Origin: Pseudanabaena sp.
GTDB lineage: Bacteria > Cyanobacteriota > Cyanobacteriia > Pseudanabaenales > Pseudanabaenaceae
Direction: 5' to 3'
Assembly (NCBI GenBank): GCA_003249015.1
Contig: QBLS01000016.1
Span: 1 to 64,000 of the forward strand
DNA length: 64,000 bases
Part shown: positions 35,101 to 41,962 of the stretch, piece by piece
Layout: every line of letters starts with the position of its first letter
Numbering within the stretch: the stretch's first letter is position 1
Program-made: the position numbers and the translations under genes
Notes under the pieces: generated by a model
What the model saw: only the letters and a program-made list of their open reading frames with translations
Database searches by the model: none
What the model was told of the DNA's origin: nothing

Positions 35101-35506
35101 GTTTATGGGCGATGGGATTATGGCTCTATTTGGCGCACCCGAAGATTGCAGCCCGAACGAGCAGGTGCGCCGCGCCGTCAAGACCGCCAAAGATATGCAG
35201 CGATACCTAGCTCAACTCAATGAGCAGTGGCAAGCCCAAGGAATTCCTAAGGTGAGATTTCGCTGCGGCATCCATCAAGGTACGGCGGTGGTGGGGATGT
35301 TTGGTAGCGCCGAGCGATCGGATTACACAGCGATCGGGCCAACTGTAAATATTGCGGCAAGGATTCAGGCGGCGGCTGAGCCAGACTGTATCCTTGTGTC
35401 AGCCGCAGTCGCTGACTATCTTGATGATGAGGAACTTCGCAAGCGCGAACCGTTAAAGCTAAAGGGTGTTGACGAGACTGTACTTACTTTCTTTGTTGAT
35501 AGTTAA
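32132..35506 (+). CDS. CyaC-like hybrid sensor kinase / class III adenylate cyclase
   Basis: 1124 aa. Order: REC (Asp59 in IISDQRMP), GAF, GAF, HisKA (FFQNLSHEFRTPLTL), HATPase (NLLSNAMKF, HDTGIGI, GSGLGLALVKEL), second REC (VTDLMMPQVSG), class III cyclase (VLFTDIVGFTSLAN, DKFMGDGIMALFG, SDYTAIGPTVNIAARI). Both metal Asp, an adenine-selecting Lys and a Thr at the class IIIb position are visible, so adenylate cyclase is favoured over guanylate. Resembles cyanobacterial CyaC, which is phosphorelay- and bicarbonate-regulated. Soluble; no transmembrane segment. A TTG at 32108 could extend the N terminus by eight residues. Confidence 0.9.
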   Translation: MGSQSTLKPKLLVIDDEPDNLDLLFRTFYREFQVLRANSGLEALEILDNEGEVAVIISDQRMPIMSGTEFLSQMAIKYPDTMRIILTGYTDVEDLVEAINTCKVFKYVTKPWDEVELRNVVSQAIDTHNVLRSRTTELRRTLRQQSLLNAIASSVDNAAPYRESIAAIAESIVRNFEVSGSILKLFENGELTEDYFTYGDQPIENLPQLAQVLTAHPQIVAINNVEHDQRISKVERTIYEQSNIKSILFVPLTIQQECLAMLALYHCETPHLWSTDELDLIELAADQAAIVSSRARAYDQVQELAKRESLLNTITSTIRSSLDPQKIFASITQQLGQALNSESCALSLWNEEDHYLRCVGLHLLESEETGNLPNISSISNSSESPRLPQSIVDISVNPVFQALIETKQPVAISDLHEDIEWNIIDLPLRSVARSLLMVPLLSDGKIIGSISMRQNKHPRQWKPEEVSLVQAVAAQAAIAVQQANLFQKTRQQAQQLLELDRQKTEFFQNLSHEFRTPLTLTIGPLESAIERSQPLPYEQSVIALRNCRRLLRLVNQLLDIQRLDAGKMQACFRPCNLIEFTSQTIDSFRPYCDRKGIHLSSDFQDCPEIYLDLEKFDKVLYNLLSNAMKFTPSNGSITVSISSDTANNQCILRVHDTGIGIRQDQIPFLFDRFRQAEGSVNRSYEGSGLGLALVKELVNLHGGDISVNSDYGYGTTFAISIPMGKAHLPADQVTNLHVDLQMSRASVELADLETDISLEADENFSISDDEEEARSQTGRILVVDDNRDLRGYLRRILNQAGYTVISAYNGSHGYAQAQEHHPDLIVTDLMMPQVSGLDLIALIREDQQLSGTPVILLTAKANEETRIEGTEKGADAYLAKPFNDRELLAEVRNLLALKNNERRVAQLNVYLTESVLKRFLPASLVAKAATGELSLDLRPEPKMITVLFTDIVGFTSLANTLRSRRVAELLNQYLGAMTEAIFANGGTVDKFMGDGIMALFGAPEDCSPNEQVRRAVKTAKDMQRYLAQLNEQWQAQGIPKVRFRCGIHQGTAVVGMFGSAERSDYTAIGPTVNIAARIQAAAEPDCILVSAAVADYLDDEELRKREPLKLKGVDETVLTFFVDS

Positions 35507-35507
35507 A

Positions 35508-35537
35508 ATGAGTGGCGGCGCGAAGCGCCGCCACTCA
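35508..35537. repeat. GC-core palindrome after the cyclase gene
   Basis: atgagtGGCGGCGC-GAA-GCGCCGCCactcat, perfect, 2 bp after the stop codon. Confidence 0.75.
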
Positions 35538-35566
35538 TCTCTTGGGGTTTAGTTTTACAGATGGCG

Positions 35567-35953
35567 CTAAGCGCCTTCAACTTTGCTGCGATACTCATCC
35601 ACAGACAGGGCTTCCTCAACTTCTTGGGGATTTTCAATGTTGACCTTGATTAGCCAAGACTTGCCGTAAGGATCATTAGCAATATTTTCTGGCTCGTCAA
35701 CCAATTCTTGATTTGACTCAATTACCGTACCAGTCACAGGAGAGTAAATATCTTCGACAGCCTTTACTGACTCAATTGTGCCGAAAGTTTGCCCCTTCTC
35801 AACAGTTGTACCAACTTCAGGGAGATCCAGAAAAACAATGTCGCCGAGTTGGTCGATCGCAAAAGCAGTAATACCCACCGTGGCGATATTCTCTTCTAGT
35901 CGAATATATTCGTGGGAGTTAGTGTATTTGAGGTCATCAGGATATTCAAACAT
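35567..35953 (-). CDS. gcvH: Glycine cleavage system H protein
   Basis: 128 aa. The lipoyl-attachment lysine is Lys64 in [18 protein letters not shown], the family's hallmark. Carries the aminomethyl intermediate between P, T and L proteins in photorespiratory glycine oxidation. Alone here; gcvP and gcvT are not adjacent. An aattaatttttcctttgg stretch lies just upstream, with no riboswitch-like structure visible. Confidence 0.97.
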   Translation of the reverse strand: MFEYPDDLKYTNSHEYIRLEENIATVGITAFAIDQLGDIVFLDLPEVGTTVEKGQTFGTIESVKAVEDIYSPVTGTVIESNQELVDEPENIANDPYGKSWLIKVNIENPQEVEEALSVDEYRSKVEGA

Positions 35954-36062
35954 CTGATTAATTTTTCCTTTGGTAATGCAATGCGATCGCTATGTCTCAA
36001 GACTTTATACCAAAAAAGCTGTTGGTTTTTTCGACAAAATAGAGTAATTCCAAATCAAGAAA

Positions 36063-36303
36063 TATAGCTGTTTCAAGTAAGAGTTAGGGCTTCGACTTCG
36101 CTCAGCCAGCAGTATATAGCAAAACTTTTTTTGCTTAGGACATAAAACCAGAAGGCGAGTGGCGGCGCTACGCGCCGCCACTCGCTTCTTGGGTTTTGAT
36201 TTGTACTAACGAACTCTTGCTTTGCTATAGGTTGGCTGAGCGAAGCGATGCTCTGAGCTTGTCGAAGCGTCGAAGCCTCTTCTAAATATTTAAAATTGCT
36301 ATA
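36063..36303. repeat. TATAGC-type element, interrupted copy
   Basis: Left half tatagctgtttcaag...ctcagccagcagtata, right half ggttggctgagcg...taaaattgctata. The halves join cleanly if 36115-36229 is removed; the result matches the intact copies in length. Confidence 0.8.
36115..36229. mobile_element. GC-core palindromic MITE-like insertion with TA/TATA flanks
   Basis: About 115 bp, ends tagcaaaac...ctttgcta, so short terminal inverted repeats flanked by TA on both sides. Centre aaaaccagaaggcgagt around GGCGGCGC-TAC-GCGCCGCC. No coding capacity, so non-autonomous. Confidence 0.7.
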
Positions 36304-36306
36304 GCT

Positions 36307-36360
36307 AAAAACCTAGAAAGCTGTCCCACCCGCGTAGCAGGTGGGACAGCTTCTGGTTTT
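36307..36360. terminator. Palindrome at terC gene end
   Basis: aaaacctagaaagctgtccc arms with a cacccgcgtagcaggtg core; sits 10 bp past the terC-like stop on the minus strand. A close relative is at 53538-53593. Confidence 0.7.
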
Positions 36361-36370
36361 AGGTTCTAAT

Positions 36371-37072
36371 TTATATTTGCTCATCTATTACTGGCTCTCG
36401 CTTAGAAAATCCCCAGAGAAAGACCAAGCCAATGCAAGTAAGCATTAACCATTCAGGCGGCACGAGGCTATCCGAAAACACCTTCACAAAGAGCCGCAAA
36501 CCTACGAGCAAAACAATCAAATATCCCGCCGATTCAAGGTGCGTAAACTCTTCTAGCCACTTGATAAATAACCCTGCTAAAAATCGTAATGTGATAATCC
36601 CCGCCACACCACCGATTAAAACTAACCAAGTCTCTTCCGCAACAGCCACAGCCGCTGTCACACTATCTAGCGAAAAAGCCAAATCCGTCAGTGACACTAG
36701 CGCTACGACTTGCCACAATTTGTCCGCCATCCTAACTGGATTCTGAGCATCATGATTATCTTGAGATTTTTCTAAGAAAAACTTTCCAGATAACCACAGC
36801 AAATAGACTGACCCCGCTAATTCAAATTGCCAATACTTAATCACCCATGTCGCTGTAAAGATTAAAATCACCCTCAAGACAAATGCGCCGATTAATCCAT
36901 ATCTCAGCGCCCATTCCTCTTGCTTGGGGTCTGGCAGGCTACGAACGATCGCAGCTAAGGCGATCGCATTGTCCGCCGATAAAATCGCTTCTAGCAGAAT
37001 TAATACCCCCAAAATGGGAATAACTTCGGGGCGAAAGGACAAAGCATTCGTATCTAGAAACTGCTCGAACAT
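36371..37072 (-). CDS. TerC family integral membrane protein
   Basis: 233 aa, about seven transmembrane helices. LEAILSADNAIALAAIVRSLP and LTDLAFSLDSVTAAVAVAE carry the paired acidic-x-D-x2 signatures of TerC/Alx proteins, involved in Mn2+ export, tellurite resistance or, in plant thylakoids (PDE149-like), membrane biogenesis. The substrate is probably a divalent metal (Mn/Ca); not proven by sequence. Single gene. Confidence 0.9.
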   Translation of the reverse strand: MFEQFLDTNALSFRPEVIPILGVLILLEAILSADNAIALAAIVRSLPDPKQEEWALRYGLIGAFVLRVILIFTATWVIKYWQFELAGSVYLLWLSGKFFLEKSQDNHDAQNPVRMADKLWQVVALVSLTDLAFSLDSVTAAVAVAEETWLVLIGGVAGIITLRFLAGLFIKWLEEFTHLESAGYLIVLLVGLRLFVKVFSDSLVPPEWLMLTCIGLVFLWGFSKREPVIDEQI

Positions 37073-37371
37073 TCAGTACAATCCGTGACAATGCGTTAAC
37101 AAATGTTTTAAGTATACAAAACGATCGCCTAACTCACAAAACCCTAAAGGAAGGGATACAAGCACGCTGCGCGTGCGCCACAGATCTACTAAAGATATAC
37201 AAAAGAGAAGAGGCTTCGACTTCGCTCAGCCAGCGATATGAGTTGGCTGAGCGTAGCCGAAGCCTATTTTTGAGAATTGCTGCATTTTGCTGTGTTACGA
37301 AGCTAGGGGATGTGATAACAATTAGTAAGGAATTAGCTAAATTTTAGGAATTTAACTCAGGTATCTTAACT
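37073..37371. other. Intergenic region between divergent genes
   Basis: 299 bp. Holds a short GC hairpin near 37163-37178 and a TATAGC-type core palindrome (37212-37264). The rest is AT-rich and must serve as promoter for terC and the pentapeptide gene. Confidence 0.5.
37212..37264. repeat. TATAGC-type palindrome core
   Basis: ggcttcgacttcgctcagcc...ggctgagcgtagccgaagcc with two arm mismatches; outer ends less conserved than in other copies. Confidence 0.7.
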
Positions 37372-38028
37372 ATGCAGTCAACCGCCTTTACTCATTCCAT
37401 AACCGCGATCGCTAGCGCTGCCGTGGCTAGCACCTTCCTCTTTGGCAGTAGCGCCCAAGCTCAAAATGCTGATCATCTCAAAGCCTTGTTAGAAAATCGG
37501 ACTTGTCAACGCTGTGAATTAAGAGGCATTGAGGCAAAAGGAGCTAATCTGCGCGAATCATTTCTAGATGTTGCCGATTTACGGAAGAGTTCTTTGTCTG
37601 GGGTAATTTTGGCATTTAGCACCATGTACTATGCTGATTTTCGTGGCTCCGACCTCAGTAATTCCGATCTTCGCAATACATACTTGATCAATGGGGATCT
37701 GATTCAAGCCAACTTGTCAGGGACAAATGCGAGAAATAGCCGCTGGAAGTATGCAGATTTGACCAGCGCTAACTTACAAAATGCCAATCTCATTGATATT
37801 GAACTTGTCTATGCCAAGCTCAATGGCGCTAATCTCACCAACGCATCACTGCGAAACGCTAGTCTCTATGGAGCCGATTTGACAGGTGCAAATCTTAGGG
37901 GAGCCGACCTGTATCGCGCCGATCTCACTAATGCCAATATCACCAATGTAGACCTGACCCAAGCCAATCTTTGCCGCGCGACTATGCCCGACGGCAAGAT
38001 GTCGATGCAGGGTTGCACGCAGTTTTAA
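37372..38028 (+). CDS. Secreted pentapeptide repeat protein
   Basis: 218 aa. Signal peptide (TAIASAAVASTFLFGSSAQA) then a leading RTCQRCELRGIEAKGANLR and about 22 A(N/D)LxX pentapeptides (ANLSGTNARNSRWKYADLTSANLQNANLI...), which fold as a right-handed quadrilateral beta-helix. A terminal CRATMP...GCTQF has two cysteines that could disulfide-bond in the periplasm or thylakoid lumen, where several cyanobacterial relatives (the RFR class) occur. Function unknown. Confidence 0.88.
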   Translation: MQSTAFTHSITAIASAAVASTFLFGSSAQAQNADHLKALLENRTCQRCELRGIEAKGANLRESFLDVADLRKSSLSGVILAFSTMYYADFRGSDLSNSDLRNTYLINGDLIQANLSGTNARNSRWKYADLTSANLQNANLIDIELVYAKLNGANLTNASLRNASLYGADLTGANLRGADLYRADLTNANITNVDLTQANLCRATMPDGKMSMQGCTQF

Positions 38029-38133
38029 TTAATAGCGCTCGCTTTGCGCTTAAAATCAAAAAACTTAAAAGTGTTGCACAAGGACGCATTGTAATTTCCT
38101 TGGTATTACAGCGCTTTGCGCTGACTTAAAACC

Positions 38134-38184
38134 CAAAAGAATTTTTGAAAGCACCGCGAAGCGGTGCTTTCAAAAATTCTTTTG
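38134..38184. repeat. Palindrome upstream of MFS gene
   Basis: caaaagaatttttgaaagcacc / ggtgctttcaaaaattcttttg, perfect arms with a gcgaagc core. Confidence 0.75.
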
Positions 38185-38222
38185 TACTACACAATGCCGC
38201 AATAGGCTGTAAAGAGAGATTT

Positions 38223-39467
38223 ATGGCGATCGCCACACCATCTAATCAAGTGCGCTGGCTACAGGTATGGAGCCTCGCTTCCGTGCAGGGAGCAATATCC
38301 TTAACTTGGATTGCTTACGGGCTTTACTTACCAAAATTTATTGCTGAGGTATTTGCCTATCCTGTCGAGCAAGCTCAGCAGTTTGCCGCAATTTTATTAG
38401 TAATCGAAGGTGCGATCGGGATAATTGTAGAGCCATTATTTGGCAGTCTCTCCGATCGCTGGCAGCGGTGGTACAGTTCACGGATGCCGATGATTGTGGC
38501 GGGGACAATTGCAGCTACAGCCATATTTATTGGTTTGCCCAGTCTGGTAATTTTTGGCGGCGCAAATGACTTTACGAGGTTGCTCTTACCGAGCTTAGCG
38601 GTGCTGTGGGCGATCGCCATGTCCACATTTCGCAGTCCCGTAATTTGTCTGCTGGCAAGTTTTGCAGGAGCCACCCAATTACCCCTAGCAGGTAGTGTGT
38701 TGACCCTAGTGGGAGGTTTTGTGGCTTCGATTAGACCTCTTGCAACTAAATTTATTTTGAGCCTAGGCGCACCAGCTACCTTCGCGATTGCTTCAATTGC
38801 TTTGTTGGCAGGTGTAGCTGGTTTACGCAGCGCAATGGCGCATATTCCAAAGCAGCTTAATCCTAGTTCTGATCAGAGCCTAACTACGATTTCTAGGTTT
38901 TGGCTGAATTTGGCGATCGTGATGTTTGTGGGAGCTACGATCGGCTTAGGGATTCGCTTGCTCATGGGTGAAGTAGTGCCCCGCACAATTAGAACTGACT
39001 TAATCAGCTTTACAGGGCTCTCCTTTGAAATATTGCTAGGCTCAGCCCTGATTACCCAAGCATTGCTAGCCCTGATTACAGGTCAAATTTCCAAACTAAT
39101 CGACAATAAACGCCTGATGATCTTCAGTCTCGGCGGAATTGTCGCTGGGTTGATCTTGTTGTCCCTTGGCTACGGCGCGATCGCCTCAATATTGATTATT
39201 TTATTGATACTTTTTTGTCTCAGTGCCGTCAACAATGGCATGATTGCCTTCGCCCTGACCATGGTTCCATCATCCCTTGGTGGTCTGACGATTGGAATGT
39301 TCTTTGGTGGGCTCTCAGGGGCGATCGCCATATTCGGCTATCTAGTTCCCCAGTCCTCAATCATCACTACACCCAATGTGATTTTACTAAATGCGATCGT
39401 TTTTCTCAGTGCGGGTATCGCGATCGCGCTGGGTAAGAAAATTACAAACAATTCTGAACCAGTTTAA
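38223..39467 (+). CDS. MFS family transporter
   Basis: 414 aa, 12 hydrophobic segments, with the loop 2-3 signature LFGSLSDRWQRWYSSRMP and a helix-7/8 stretch of the SLC45/PucC-like kind. Substrate unknown; sugar or pigment-related transport is possible. ATG at 38223 follows aagagaga; an upstream in-frame ATG (38145) falls inside the palindrome and is rejected. Its last codons (E-P-V-stop) are mirrored in the next palindrome. Confidence 0.8.
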   Translation: MAIATPSNQVRWLQVWSLASVQGAISLTWIAYGLYLPKFIAEVFAYPVEQAQQFAAILLVIEGAIGIIVEPLFGSLSDRWQRWYSSRMPMIVAGTIAATAIFIGLPSLVIFGGANDFTRLLLPSLAVLWAIAMSTFRSPVICLLASFAGATQLPLAGSVLTLVGGFVASIRPLATKFILSLGAPATFAIASIALLAGVAGLRSAMAHIPKQLNPSSDQSLTTISRFWLNLAIVMFVGATIGLGIRLLMGEVVPRTIRTDLISFTGLSFEILLGSALITQALLALITGQISKLIDNKRLMIFSLGGIVAGLILLSLGYGAIASILIILLILFCLSAVNNGMIAFALTMVPSSLGGLTIGMFFGGLSGAIAIFGYLVPQSSIITTPNVILLNAIVFLSAGIAIALGKKITNNSEPV

Positions 39468-39497
39468 AAAGATACTTCGCATCTCTTTAAACTGGTT
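39457..39497 (+). terminator. Palindrome mirroring MFS gene tail
   Basis: aaccagtttaaaaagat contains the stop codon; inverted partner atctctttaaactggtt, 2 mismatches, acttcgc loop. Confidence 0.8.
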
Positions 39498-39523
39498 TTG
39501 GCAATCCCCTAGGAAATGAATTC

Positions 39524-41089
39524 ATGCAAAAAAATTGCTTGCTTGTCTTAACGCTAGCTAACCTGACCCTATCGCTGGTCATTCCATCTGTTGGCTTAGA
39601 GGCGATCGCACAGACAACCTTTGGACAGACTGGACAGGAAGGCGATCGCGGACGCGATGGGCGCAGTGGTCGAGATGGTCAAGCCTTAAAAATTGTCGTA
39701 GATGGCAAGCCCGCTAGCTATGACCTCTCAGGGACAGGCGGCGAAGATGGCGAAGATGGGCGATTGGGACGCGCCGCCAACAGTTGTGAGCCACCCTATC
39801 GACCTGAATATTCAATCATTGGCGCATCGGGCGGACGCGGCGGCGATGGGGGCAATGGTGGACGCGGTGGCAATGGCGGCGACGCTAATATCTTTTACAC
39901 CGATAGCGCCGCCCTCCAGCAATTAGAAATTCGCAACTCAGGGGGACGCGGTGGGCGCAATGGACGCAGTGCAAGGGGTGGGGCTGGCTGTGGTTGCCGC
40001 GAACCCGAATGGCAAGTGCAGTACTGTACAATTCAGACCGATCGCCGTCCAGTCTTTGATGCCAATGCCCAAGGACAAAAAAATGTAACTTGGCAGTTTC
40101 ACGGCACTGAAACCAGACTCTGCGGACGTTCATCAGGGGAATGGCTATCCGATCGCGGTAGCTACTTGCGCGAAACCGAATATGTCGAAGGCAACTGGCT
40201 CTATCGCCGCTTTAACAGAGGCGTGAGTCGTACTAGTGAATATACCTGTCGCAGTGGACGCGATGGCGAAACAGGAACCGACGGACGTAATGGCGAAACG
40301 GGCAGTTATGGCAAAATCACCCTAATTCCCCGCCTCGATATTCCTGTAGAAATTACCAGCGATCGCATGCCCCTATCTACAGCGATCGGTCGTAAAGTCG
40401 GCTTAGTTAAAAATATTTGGGTAGAAAGAGGTGGTCTGTCGCGCTTACTTCGTCCTAGCTCCGATGTCCCCGATCGCTATACCTATCTCAAGGACACAGC
40501 GCGACTGTTTTATCAATACGATTGGGCTGCCAAAGAAACACCCGCCGCCTTGGGCGTTGATCGCGTGGAAATTGGCGCATCGGTAAACCTTCGCAATGAA
40601 ACAGCCGAGATCGAGTACCAATTACCTGGCACATTGGAATACCAGCTTGTCTCTAGCAATAATCTCCAGATCGTCAAAATCACAGGCGGATTTAACCCCA
40701 ACCGTGTCAGCGCCTTTCAACTGCAAAGCATTTCTGGCATTGGCTCAGAGAATCAAGTAATTCTTAGCGATCGCGGCAATGTCCGTGAACTGCTCCGCGA
40801 TACTGAAATTGAAGTACAGTGCCTTAGCAAGCAATCCGCCACAGGTGCAGTTGCCAATGACTATATGCCAAGGCGCAGCATTACTTTTAAGGTTCCTCCC
40901 CAAAAGCCCGCCACTGAAGGGGCGATCGTCAATGGCAGTACTTACACGCTACCCGTCGGTCGATATTGCTCACCTTGGCTAAAGGCTAACTACGATGTGA
41001 CCTATCAAGTAGCCGTCAAGCAAACGACCAAGATGGGAGCAAGATATTCTCAGAATATTAGCTCTGCTTTTACCGTGGGCAAAAACTAG
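39524..41089 (+). CDS. Secreted glycine-rich collagen-like protein
   Basis: 521 aa, family not firmly identified. A signal peptide ends near residue 30 (SVGLEAIAQT). Four collagen-like or Gly-rich tracts (GQEGDRGRDGRSGRDG, GTGGEDGEDGRLG, GGRGGDGGNGGRGGNGGD, GRDGETGTDGRNGETG) alternate with Cys-containing segments. The C-terminal 240 residues are a beta-rich domain (VEIGASVNLRNETAEIEYQLP, FNPNRVSAFQLQSISGIG) without repeats. Probably a surface or sheath protein. 57 bp after the MFS gene on the same strand, separated by a palindrome. Confidence 0.7.
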   Translation: MQKNCLLVLTLANLTLSLVIPSVGLEAIAQTTFGQTGQEGDRGRDGRSGRDGQALKIVVDGKPASYDLSGTGGEDGEDGRLGRAANSCEPPYRPEYSIIGASGGRGGDGGNGGRGGNGGDANIFYTDSAALQQLEIRNSGGRGGRNGRSARGGAGCGCREPEWQVQYCTIQTDRRPVFDANAQGQKNVTWQFHGTETRLCGRSSGEWLSDRGSYLRETEYVEGNWLYRRFNRGVSRTSEYTCRSGRDGETGTDGRNGETGSYGKITLIPRLDIPVEITSDRMPLSTAIGRKVGLVKNIWVERGGLSRLLRPSSDVPDRYTYLKDTARLFYQYDWAAKETPAALGVDRVEIGASVNLRNETAEIEYQLPGTLEYQLVSSNNLQIVKITGGFNPNRVSAFQLQSISGIGSENQVILSDRGNVRELLRDTEIEVQCLSKQSATGAVANDYMPRRSITFKVPPQKPATEGAIVNGSTYTLPVGRYCSPWLKANYDVTYQVAVKQTTKMGARYSQNISSAFTVGKN

Positions 41090-41098
41090 AAGATGATT

Positions 41099-41152
41099 GG
41101 GCTTCGACTTCGCTCAGCCAGCGTATACTGCTGGCTGAGCGAAGTCGAAGCC
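41099..41152. repeat. TATAGC-type palindrome core
   Basis: ggcttcgacttcgctcagcc...ggctgagcgaagtcgaagcc (perfect arms), with the family flank ttatttaaaattgccata. Starts 10 bp after the collagen-like stop codon. Confidence 0.75.
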
Positions 41153-41310
41153 TCTTGAGTTTATTTAAAATTGCCATATTCTAAAAATATTTTCTAAATG
41201 TGTTGACAAAAGTCCCCTAAATCTAGACAATAAGGATCGCTTAAATAAGTAACACAAAAGGTTATCGCCTGAAAGTTAATTACTGAGCGGTTCTTGCAAA
41301 AGAAAAATCT

Positions 41311-41384
41311 GGGTCTGTAGTTCAATTGGTTAGAGCACCGCCCTGTCACGGCGGAAGTTACGGGTTCGAGCCCCGCCAGACCCG
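41311..41384 (+). tRNA. trnD-GUC: tRNA-Asp (anticodon GUC)
   Basis: 74 nt with discriminator G. Acceptor GGGTCTG/CAGACCC, D-arm TAGTTCAATTGGTTAGA, anticodon stem CCGCC/GGCGG with loop CTGTCAC, T-arm CGGGTTCGAGCCCCG. CCA is not encoded. Confidence 0.97.
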
Positions 41385-41392
41385 TTAAATAG

Positions 41393-41427
41393 ACAAAAAA
41401 AGAGTCGCAAAGCGACTCTTTTTTTGT
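41393..41427. terminator. Bidirectional terminator, tRNA-Asp and dut
   Basis: acaaaaaaagagtcgc-aaa-gcgactctttttttgt; A-tract and T-tract on both sides, between convergent genes. Confidence 0.9.
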
Positions 41428-41428
41428 G

Positions 41429-41863
41429 TTAAAGCCCCGTACTGCCAAACCCGCCAGTACCGCGATCGCTAGTTCCTAACTCACCCTCAATATAGTCAGC
41501 CTTAACTACTGGCTTAAGTACTAACTGAGCAATTTTTTGTCCCTTCGTAAAGGTATAAGCCTCAGTCCCCAAATTGATCATAATTACTTGAATTTCGCCG
41601 CGATAGCCAGCGTCAACTGTCCCTGGGGAATTGAGAACAGTAATGCCATACTTAAGCGCCAAGCCACTTTTAGGACGCACTTGAATCTCATAACCATTGG
41701 GAATATCCACTGCTAAACCTGTGGGGATAGCGGCTCGATGGAGTGGCTGTAGGGTTATATCTGAAACAGTATAGACATCGGCTCCCGCATCGTCATCATG
41801 GGCATAGCTAGGAACTTGAGCATCGGGGTGGAGTTTTTGAAATTTAATAGCAATAGATTTCAT
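41429..41863 (-). CDS. dut: dUTP diphosphatase
   Basis: 144 aa trimeric dUTPase with all five motifs: AGADVY, RPKSGLALK, GTVDAGYRGEI, KGQKIAQLV and the C-terminal arm RGTGGFGSTG. Hydrolyses dUTP to dUMP and PPi, preventing uracil misincorporation. Single gene, convergent with tRNA-Asp. Confidence 0.97.
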   Translation of the reverse strand: MKSIAIKFQKLHPDAQVPSYAHDDDAGADVYTVSDITLQPLHRAAIPTGLAVDIPNGYEIQVRPKSGLALKYGITVLNSPGTVDAGYRGEIQVIMINLGTEAYTFTKGQKIAQLVLKPVVKADYIEGELGTSDRGTGGFGSTGL

Positions 41864-41903
41864 TTATTTGTCACAGTTAGAAGATGAGTTTCATTCAAAA
41901 AAC

Positions 41904-41944
41904 AGAAGATGAGTTACAGCGCCGAGCGCTGCAACTCATCTTCT
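41904..41944. repeat. Palindrome between kinase and dut
   Basis: agaagatgagtt / aactcatcttct with imperfect acagcgccgagcgctgc core; a half-copy (agaagatgagttt) precedes it. Confidence 0.65.
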
Positions 41945-41962
41945 AGGATTTAGGGAAGATAC

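Larger units (their letters stand above)
35954..36370. other. Intergenic region with interrupted mobile palindrome
   Basis: 417 bp. Almost wholly made of a TATAGC-type element (36063-36303) interrupted by a GC-core element, followed by another palindrome (36307-36360). Confidence 0.75.
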
